Position numbers and translations under genes: made by a program. From positions 48,592,003 to 48,656,002 of the forward strand of contig CM044859.1 in the NCBI GenBank assembly GCA_024500155.1: a stretch of DNA of 64,000 bases. Direction: 5' to 3'. Origin of the DNA: Chenopodium formosanum (Eukaryota; Streptophyta; Magnoliopsida; Caryophyllales; Amaranthaceae). A model generated the notes under the pieces. The model was not told the origin of the DNA, did not search any database, and worked only from the letters and a program-made list of their open reading frames with translations. The number at the start of each line of letters is the position of its first letter. The stretch's first letter is position 1. Shown here piece after piece: positions 56,275-64,000 of this stretch.

Positions 56275-56292
56275 TGGCGACTCCACCGGGAC
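56275..56292 (+). other. Primer binding site of G(+), tRNA-Arg type
   Basis: TGGCGACTCCACCGGGAC follows the LTR after one base. G(-) reads TAGCGAATCCACTGGGGA; both are decayed forms of the B PBS. Confidence 0.75.
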
Positions 56293-57298
56293 TTAGAGGT
56301 TACATGATTAATTTGTAGTTATGGTCCAAGGTTTTCAACATTAGGTTGCCTATGGGTTGTAACGAGAATTAACTTGGTTAATATCTAGTTAGAGAGCGAG
56401 ACTTGAACGCATAATATCTTCCTTTTCCACAAGTGTAAAAGCCAAACACGCAACATTACATCATGCAAAAGCATAGCACACTTAAGCCATTTTGGATTGG
56501 CTCATTGACTAGGGGTTGCCAACATTAGGTTTCTATCCCGAAATCAATAACAATTATCTGACCCATATCACAAACAAAATGCTGGGAGGGCGATGTTATG
56601 AGGCAACACGTTGAGTGATTGATTTGTGCGTCGTTTCTTAAGATATGGTACCTTTGGACACCCAAGCCTTTTTGACCTTAGAACAACATTGCGTGAATCT
56701 TGACTTATGGCATGCTTATGTGATTATGTTACTATATGCAACGTGTTAGGATAGTCTTCTTTTTCTTTTTTTAGTTTGGTCTAGGTTCCCAATTACAAAG
56801 TTGTCTCTTTGTGATTTAGCGTCATATTCAAAGGATAACATAAAAAAAACTCAAATAAAAAAAAATCGAAGAAAAAAAACGCTCGAATTAAAAAAAAATT
56901 TCTACGAGCAGGTGGCGTGCGCAACACAGTTAGTTGCGCGACCCCTCCCTGCGCAAGAGATTCCTTTGAGCGCGACAGCTGCGCGCAACTGAGTCACTTG
57001 CGCGTGCCCACTATACGAGTCAATTCTGATTTCTTAAAAAAACAAATTGACTCATCCGAACAATATCTTCATTGAAGAATTGTTAAGGGTGATGTCATCC
57101 GTTTTAATATATTTTGCGTCTTTTTTTTTTTCCTTTTTAAACAAGAGTATCGATTTACTTATCCTTTTGTACTCCTTTAGGGCCGGTTTCCAAGCATGGG
57201 AAAGAGGACCCCCGGGCACTCGCATTCTACTTTTACCACCCAAAGATAAACCCCTTTCAAACCACTTTTCTTCGTTAAATAATCCTAGTCCAACAACA
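56293..57298 (+). other. G(+) leader
   Basis: About 1 kb with no conserved frame. G-word cluster at 56911-57012 (GTGCGCAAC, GTTGCGCGACC, CTGCGCAAG, GAGCGCGACAG, GCGCGCAAC). Ends at the gag ATG. Confidence 0.6.
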
Positions 57299-59089
57299 AT
57301 GCCAACAATCAAAGAACTTAAAGAAGAGATTATTCATTTGAGAGTGGAAAAAGCTCAAGAGGCCGAGGAGAGAAGAATTATAAAAATAGAAAAGGCTAAA
57401 AGAAAAAATGCTAAAACCTTAGCTTTACAAGAAAAGATGGAACAATTATCCATCAAAGAAAAGTCGTTGGAGAAGCTAGTTCTTCGTTCTACAATGGGGA
57501 ACAAGTACTTTGACGCAGAAACGTTTGCTCCTCCCCCGACTTGCTTTACCGAAAAAGTTCGTAGCTACGGACTTGCCAATATTTAAAGTTACCAATAATC
57601 CAAAAAATCATTTAATGTGTTTTACTGGCACCATGGCATTAAAAGGATTTGATCCTAAGCTTTATGCTTTGACTTTCCCTTTATCTCTAGACCCAACTGC
57701 GAGAGAGTGGTACTATGGGCTAGATAAAAAATTCAAAGCAACGTGGGAAGATGTAGTTTCGGCTTTCATTACCCAATATGAGAGTAACGTAGAGTTTAAG
57801 TCAACTTTACGTGAACTCGAGATGCTTAAGCAAGGCGACGATGAAGGTTTCCTTGCTTTCTTTGGTAGATGGCGAGAAAAGCCAGCCCACCTTGCCCAAA
57901 GGCCACTTGAACTCGAGTTAGTACAAAATTTCATTGACAAATGTCATGAAAAGTACAACAAACATCTACATTACCTTGGTTTAGACACTTTTCAAAAGGT
58001 CAATTCTGTGGCTACTAGGATTGAAGATGATCTTGCTTAAGAAAAAGCAAAAAAAAACTCATTATCATCATCAACCTAAGAATAACTACAAGAAGGGGAA
58101 TGATAATGCATCATCCTTTATTGATGGATTTGCGACTTCCACACAATATAATAACACAAATCGATATGAAGATGGACAAAAGAAAGAAAATTTACTCCAT
58201 TTCCTGAAAGCTATAAAGAATTGTTAGAGAAATTAAATGAAAAAGGCTTACTTGCGACAATATGGCCAACACCACCCACTCCACCAGAAAGAAGAGTTCC
58301 TCAATGGAATGGTAATGCTTGTCGTGCTTATCATAGAGGCGTTGGACATGATACTGAACGTTGCTATGTTTTAAAACACAAAATACAAGATTTAGTAGAA
58401 GATGGGAGAATTCTCACGCCTAAACATAACAATAATGCATCCCCTTAGGGGTGTTTCACATGGATGAGGACCATATGGGAAGTGATATGTTCAATCCTTT
58501 GGATTATATCATACCTATAGGAGAACCTCTATCCATAATACTCATAGGGGCAACTAATGAAGTATGTGGACTATGGGATGACGACTTTCAAGACTTATAT
58601 GTCTCTAAGTATCCCACCGTCCCACCTTCATCTTGTTTACAAAATGAAACAAATGGAGTGCTTGATTGGGATCATTTCTTAGGGAAATCGCAAGATTTAT
58701 CAAATCTCTCCTTGGATGAACAATGGCATCAAGCACAACTCATGGAACATCTTGAAATGGAGGCATATCCAAAGCCTCTAGAAGAGAGTTGGTTTATGAG
58801 TCCTACAACTAACCCAAATGATATAAATCATTTAACTCGTTATGGGCGAGTCTACCAAGCACCACCACCAAATGGATCTTTGACCACACAAAATCAAACT
58901 CAAGGTCAAGTACAAAATCCCCCTCCACTTGAGGTGGAAGATCCATTAGTCTAACAACTTTGCCCATCCAAGGCGAATGTTAGCATTTGGGAACTCCTAA
59001 GTAATTCTAAAGAACATAGGAATTCTCACATGAACACTCTAACAACTTTGTCTGTAAGCACAGACACAAACCCTTAGGATCTCATTAGC
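57299..59089 (+). pseudogene. G(+) gag
   Basis: ATG 57299 (MPTIKELKEEIIHLRVEKAQ), then a coiled-coil-rich N-terminus (RRIIKIEKAKRKNAKTLALQ). Capsid-like blocks NNPKNHLMCFTGTMALKG, FPLSLDPTAREWYYGL and GFLAFFGRWREKPAHLAQRP. Zinc-knuckle-like CRAYHRGVGHDTERC near 58320-58365. Frame changes near 57535, 58040-58060, 58195 and 58445; stop TAA near 58952. Similar to G(-) at every block. Confidence 0.87.
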
Positions 59090-60172
59090 TTGCTTATTAG
59101 CGAAAAATCCGACAAGTCAATCATTTTCACTAATGATGATTTGCCTTCAAAAGATATTACCCACAACAATGCATTATACTTAATTGTGGGATGCAAGGGA
59201 TACAATATGCCTCTAACTTTAGTAGGCAATGGGTCAGCTGTAAATGTATGCCCATTACGATTGGAAAAATACTTAGGCCTAAATCCAGAAAAAGATTTTC
59301 AATCAACAACACAAAGCATTAGGGCCTATGACAATTCGAGAAGATCAGTGTGTGGAACTGTTAAGTTACCAATTACCACAGGCCCAATGCAAAATATGGT
59401 TGAATTCCATGTTATGGACATAAAACCCACATCCAACCTTTTGCTTGGACGTTCTTGGATATATGAGCTTGGTGCAATACCATCCTCGCTTCAAAAAAAT
59501 ATTACGTTGAACTATCAAGGGCTTCCTATGACTATACATGCATCTCCACTCAAAAGAGCAATAAATGATCAATCACTCTTAGAAATAAACCATGATAATG
59601 ATGAAGAGGACATGTGGGGATTCGCCGTGGAGCCAATATTCACAATTGAAATGGAAGAAGACTTTGAAGAACCATTAAAGCTTGACCCATATTCCACTCG
59701 GATAGTAAACAACATCTTACTCAAGAGTAGTTACTTTCCTGGGATGCCTTTTGGAATAGGAATGAAAAAATCTCTCTTACTTCCTATCCCAAAGAAAAGC
59801 TTCTCCTTTGGATTGGGATATAAACCAACCAAAGAAGAATTGGAGTCTCACGATGCAAAAAACAAAGCACGTAGAGACGATAATAAGAAAGGGATAATCA
59901 CCTTACTCCCATCCTATCAACAAACCCTTAATGGGCAATTCATTTGGGAGGGAGAAAATAACCCATGCTACGACTTTTCAAAACCCTTAGTTTTGGAAGG
60001 AATCAAGAAGCCCGGATTTGAAATATTTCATGATTTCTACTTCTTGGATGACGATCTTAGTATCGTTAAATCAAAACGTCCAATTCCAGGGTGCTATGAT
60101 GGGCACGCATTTAACTTGCTATTTGGACTAGAGCAAAATCATGTTTCTACAATGAGCAATCAAAACTTTTGA
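59090..60172 (+). pseudogene. G(+) protease with altered active site, plus linker
   Basis: An open 360-residue frame. At the catalytic site it reads LTLVGNGSAVNVCP, whereas B (SLIDNGSAINVCP) and G(-) (NFVDNGSAVNVC) have Asp; the aspartate needed by retropepsins is Gly here. Distal NLLLGRSWIYELGA. The linker (DNDEEDMWGFAVEPIF, SYFPGMPFGIGMKKS, FGLGYKPTKEELES) is like B's post-protease segment. Stop TGA near 60170. Confidence 0.88.
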
Positions 60173-61856
60173 CCCAACTTCGTTGATCACCCTTTCAAAG
60201 AAAGCATGGATGGAGGAAATCTTTCAAATGGACCAATCACAAAGGCGATAAGCTGGAAATCGTCACAGGCGAAAAGAAGATGTTTGAAGAATCGGACAAT
60301 GAATCTATTATAGAATCTAGGGAAGCTGAAAATCTAGGCCTTTTGGCCATTACTGAGTCTTTATTTTCTAGTTTTAAGGAAGAAGATCCCAAAAAGGAAT
60401 CTTCTCTTGATGTACTCTCTTTTGATTTTAGTAATATGAGCTCTATTTTCAAGTATATGACTTCTCTTGAAACTTTCAAATGCTATAACAATCAATCTAA
60501 TGAAGATGATAACATTAATAAATTGGTTGAAATAATGAATGAACGACAAAAAAATAACCCTATCGTTGAAGAAACTGAAATAGTTAATATAGGAACTCAC
60601 GAAAATAAAAGAGAAGTAAAAATTAGCTTAACTCTAAATCCGGAAGAGCGATCGACCCTCATATCGACGCTCAAAGAATTCGAAGACGTGTTTGTTTGGT
60701 CATACAAGGACATGCCTGGAATAGATAGGGAAATTGCGGAACATACCATTCCCTTGAAACCTACCTCTAAACCAGCAAAACAAAAACTTTGACGAATGAA
60801 ATCGGATGTCGCATTAAAAATAAAAGAAGAAGTACAAAAACAGTTAAACGTAGGTTTTATTTGCATATGTAATTTCCCAGAATGGGTAGCAAATATTGTC
60901 CCAGTCCCTAAAAAGGATGGACGAGTTCGCATGTGTGTCAACTTTAGGGACCTCAATAAAGCTAGCCCTAAAGACAATTTTCATCTACCAAATATTGATA
61001 TATTGGTAGATAACACGGCTGAACATGCAATGTTATCCTTTATGGATGAATACGCAGGTTACAACCAAATTTTAATGGAAAGAGAAGACGAAGAAAAAAC
61101 ATGCTTTATTACCCCTTGGGGTACGTATTGCTGCACAGTCATGCCATTCAGTTTAAAAAATTCAAGAGCTATGTACCAAAGAATGGCTACGAATCTCTTG
61201 CATGATATGATGTATAAATAAATAGAAGTGTATGTGGATGATATGATCATGAAGTCCAAAGATAGAATGGGACATATAAAATCTTTACGCAAATTTTTTC
61301 ACTCGCATAAAAGAATACAAAATGCGATTGAATCCACAAAAATGCGCCTTCGGAGTAAATTCTGGCAAGTTACTCGGATACGTGGTAAACACAAGTGGCA
61401 TAAAGATCGATCCCTCTAAAATAAAGGCAATTGTTGACATGCCTCCCCCTCAAACAGAAAAAGAAATTAGGGGATTCCTTGGCAAACTACAATACAATAG
61501 TCGATTTATCAACAAATTGACTATGACTTGTGAGCCAATATTAAAAAAATGAAAAAAGAGGAGAAACATGAATAGGACGATCAATGCCAAAAGGCCTTTG
61601 AGAAAATCAAATATTATCTCAAAAGCCCGTTAATTTTAGCACCACCAGTACCCAAACTACCTCTTAGGCTATACATTACAGTTACAGACACACCCACATG
61701 TGCCATGTTAGCACAAGAGGTAGAAAAAGTCGAGCGTGCAATATATTTCATAAGTAAAAATTTCATCCAATATGAAACAAAATATAGCACCTTGGAAAAG
61801 ACAAGCCTAGCATTAGAGTGGGCAACCAAAAAGCTACGACATTATATGTTACCACA
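60173..61856 (+). pseudogene. G(+) reverse transcriptase and partial RNase H
   Basis: Acidic linker, then PGIDREIAEHTIPLKP, KKDGRVRMCVNFRDLNKASP, the catalytic YVDDM box near 61230-61245, KLLGYVVNTSGIKIDPS and IRGFLGKLQYNSRFINKL. RNase H: YFISKNFIQYETKYSTLEK and LALEWATKKLRHYML. Lesions: stop near 60792, TAA near 61219, a shift near 61310, TGA near 61550. The homology ends at about 61856, where H-type LTR sequence begins. Confidence 0.88.
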
Positions 61857-62772
61857 CACTACTCATTTAGAGAGAAAGTAGAGATTGTAATCTTTGGATT
61901 TAAATTATAATTCAACATTTTTTCATCAATCAAGTTTGTGATTGTTCTTCAATATCAATCAAAGTTAGTAAGATTTCTTTTTTTTTGAATTTACTTCAAT
62001 TGCAATTTACTTTTATGCTTGAATGTTTGGTTTGGATTTTGATTTAGTTTTCAGAATTTGTTGATCGATTGTATTTCCTTTAGATTTAGCTTGAGATGAA
62101 TATGTTTGAGATTGAATTTGTTCTAGTTTTAGATATCACCGGCATTAGTGAGTAGATTAGTTGCTAGGGAGAAGGGGAAGCATGCTTGATTGATGATTTT
62201 TGTTATTTGATGGTTCTTGATTGACTGATTGTTGCAATTAAATTGGTTAACATAGTTGTGCATGTGATTAATTAGACTAGAAGTGATTAACCTATAAGAT
62301 TAATCTAGATTGCATTGCAAATTCCAATGACACAAACAATTGATTTGGGAATTGCTCTAATTAATTGAATTTGATTGTGATTCTCCTTGTTAATCATTCA
62401 TAGTGAACCCTAGTTTGGTTTATAGGAGATAACCCTTGAATTCCTTTGATTTTGATTTTTGTTTGTCCTTTGCAACGTTTGAGTTAATCGGGTGATCTAT
62501 CAACTAACATGATTTTTAAACTTGCATGTGGAACCTATATCCCTAGTGTTTAGCAATTTGATAGAATTCTTGATTCTTGTTATCCTAGGTACCATTCTCA
62601 ACCTTTGACAATTCTTCGAAATAGCTTAATGTTAGACTATAACATGGTTTTGATTCATTCCTTTGGGTTCGACCCTTAGCTTGCCATATAATCGTATAAG
62701 GTTTGTTAAGTGTTTAAAAATATAGTTTGACTTAGGGAGAATTAGATTATGACCTAGTTCCAACCCTTGTCA
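61857..62772 (+). repeat. Element H LTR fragment, forward, 5'-truncated
   Basis: Resembles the second half of C/E LTRs: an AGAGAGAAAGT start, T-rich tract with ATTGATT/TGATTAATT words, GTGAACCCTAG block, GGTTCGACCC, and the end CCCTTGTCA. Followed by AAA and TGGCGCC (62776-62782), the first 7 nt of a tRNA-Asp PBS. Confidence 0.7.
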
Positions 62773-63125
62773 AAATGGCGCCTGCGGCTCTGAGAATAAG
62801 AGGAGAGCCCTCTCCGAGCCCTCTCCAAGCCATCTCCGTGAGACTTGAAGCTTCTTTGCTTGGCTTTTTTTGCTCTTCTTGAATCCTTTGCAAAGCTAAG
62901 TCTTTAGGCACCTACAAGAGAAACCAAGGAGTGATAATAGAAGAGAAAAAGTTCAATATAAAAGGAAAACACGAAGAAATTCACATAAAGGAAAGTAAAA
63001 CATGAGAGAAGAAGAAATAGAGGAACTAGAGGAGAAATGATCTAAATGGTAAAAGAAAAGCATGAAAAGAATAGAGAAAGTATCCTAAAACACTACCTTA
63101 TGAGTTCCATAAATGACACTTATCA
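62773..63125 (-). repeat. Element H LTR fragment, reversed U3 part
   Basis: On the minus strand the LTR starts TGATAAGTGTCATTTATGG at 63125 and runs left to about 62783, ending inside a GGCTTGGAGAGGGCTC-type repeat (62800-62830) that may be this family's word cluster. It joins the forward LTR's PBS remnant directly, giving an inverted LTR-LTR junction. Confidence 0.7.
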
Positions 63126-64000
63126 AATTCCCCCAAGCTAGACTTTTGCTCGTCCCGAGCAAAACAAAAGCTACAAAAGAATAAGGATGGCTTATTTAGA
63201 AAAGAGAAAGGGAAAAGAAGAATATACACTAAGACTCATTAACGTAGGAATCACAGGTGTTTTTAGCTACAACAAGCCCTTTAAACCCCAAAGTCGCCTA
63301 TGAGGACGAGTGAGGTCTCATAAGGGTATCCTAAGAGCTTGACCCACAACTCTTTGAAATAAAATGTGGCAAAATCATTTAAAAAGAAATTAAAGTAAAT
63401 AAAAAAAGTTCAAACAAATAGCTCTTTACAAGGACTTTCACAATTAGTCAAATGCAAATGCATGAAAACTTTTCTATAAGGCATGGGTATGCATGCTTTA
63501 AGATATTCACGGTTGATTGAAACATAAGGTATGCTAAGCGTAGAGAACTAATTATGCACCATCCACTTTCATCCCAAACAATCTAGCCGTGTTCTCCCTA
63601 TGGTTTCAAATCTCCCCCTAGTGAGCCTCCCTATGGTTCCTCGAAGGAACCAACAAAAAAAGAGTAGAATTTTTAGGGTTTCCTGACATCTTTACCTTGC
63701 ATCCCTTTTCCTTAGGCTTTAATTCATAATACCCTCCCTCGGTATATGACTCAACCACTACGTCAAAAGGACTTTCCCAAAGGTTGGAACGTAAGGGAAA
63801 AGGGTTAGGGGTAGGCTAAAATTTTAAAATTTGGTGGTTTCTCTAAAAGTGAAGCAAAGAACGGGCCCTTTCTTAGAATCACAATCAAGTAATCACCCAA
63901 CAAAAACAATCTAACACCCCCAAGCTTATTCAAAGCTATATCCATAAGTATATATACAAAAAGCGTAAAAGCTTCTCCCCTAAGCTAAAAGGAAGCATTG
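63126..64000 (-). mobile_element. Element H internal 3' module, reversed
   Basis: Minus strand, reading right to left: half of the first hairpin stem (63991-64000), PPT-like sites near 63976 and 63916, the CTCTAGG/GTGATTCCTACG-type blocks (63240-63330), the hairpin TTGCTCGGGACGAGCAA (63161-63145) and PPT AGCTTGGGGGAATT (63138-63126). No gene. It continues outside the window. Confidence 0.7.

Larger units (their letters stand above)
54807..61856 (+). mobile_element. Element G(+): Tat-like gypsy element, plus strand, 3'-truncated
   Basis: 5' LTR 54807-56273, PBS 56275-56292, gag, protease, RT and part of RNase H; ends near 61856 inside RNase H (KLRHYML). It begins exactly at TGTAGACATC, 11 bp into the terminal part of the G(-) LTR, so it looks like a self-family insertion. 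The 3' half and far LTR are not in the window. Confidence 0.85.

Overview
This is a repeat-only stretch of a large plant nuclear genome. Every well-supported feature belongs to a transposable element: Ty3/gypsy pol with the plant Tat-type second RNase H, tRNA-Asp and tRNA-Arg primer sites, plant mobile-domain-like genes, and hAT and Mutator-like ends. I see no host gene. It is probably an angiosperm, perhaps a eudicot; I cannot name the species.

Layout, oldest to youngest. (1) Element G(-), a Tat-like gypsy element on the minus strand (51091-54795 plus 11 bp of its LTR), with a related plus-strand copy G(+) (54807-61856) starting 11 bp inside that LTR. (2) Element A, a decayed Tat-like element on the plus strand (349-51090 here, 5' part missing), whose 3' LTR ends at 51090 inside G(-). 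(3) Insertions into A: a hAT-like end (1-348), element B (2010-31520, TSD CTTGG), a Mutator-like MITE (32856-33900, 9-bp TSD with one mismatch) and element E (35398-43789, TSD CCCAT). (4) Element C (2709-13186, TSD ATAAC), inserted 2 bp after the TATA box of B's 5' LTR. (5) At the right edge, fragments of another C/E-like element (H) in inverted arrangement (61857-64000).

Elements A and B share one plan: LTR, tRNA-Arg PBS (seen in B), gag-PR-RT-RH-aRH-INT, then a long spacer holding two antisense, intron-containing genes that look like plant mobile-domain (PMD) proteins, then a 66-67 bp tandem repeat, PPT and LTR. Both carry clusters of short CG-rich palindromic words in equivalent non-coding slots, but the word differs by family: CCGTGTCACGG or CCGTCTGACGG in B, TCGCCTGGCGA-like in A, TTGCGC/GCGCAAC in G. 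C, E and H are a separate group of apparently non-autonomous, Athila-like elements (tRNA-Asp PBS, one gag-like ORF, no pol) with conserved AGGA-loop hairpins before AGCTTGGGGGA polypurine tracts.

The most striking object is element C. It reads LTR(+), internal(+), LTR(+), part of internal(-), 57 nt of tRNA-Asp including its CCA, LTR(-), all inside one 5-bp TSD. The three LTRs differ from each other in a star-like way, so it probably integrated as one aberrant cDNA, with two U3 ends as termini and a tRNA primer copied far past the usual stop.
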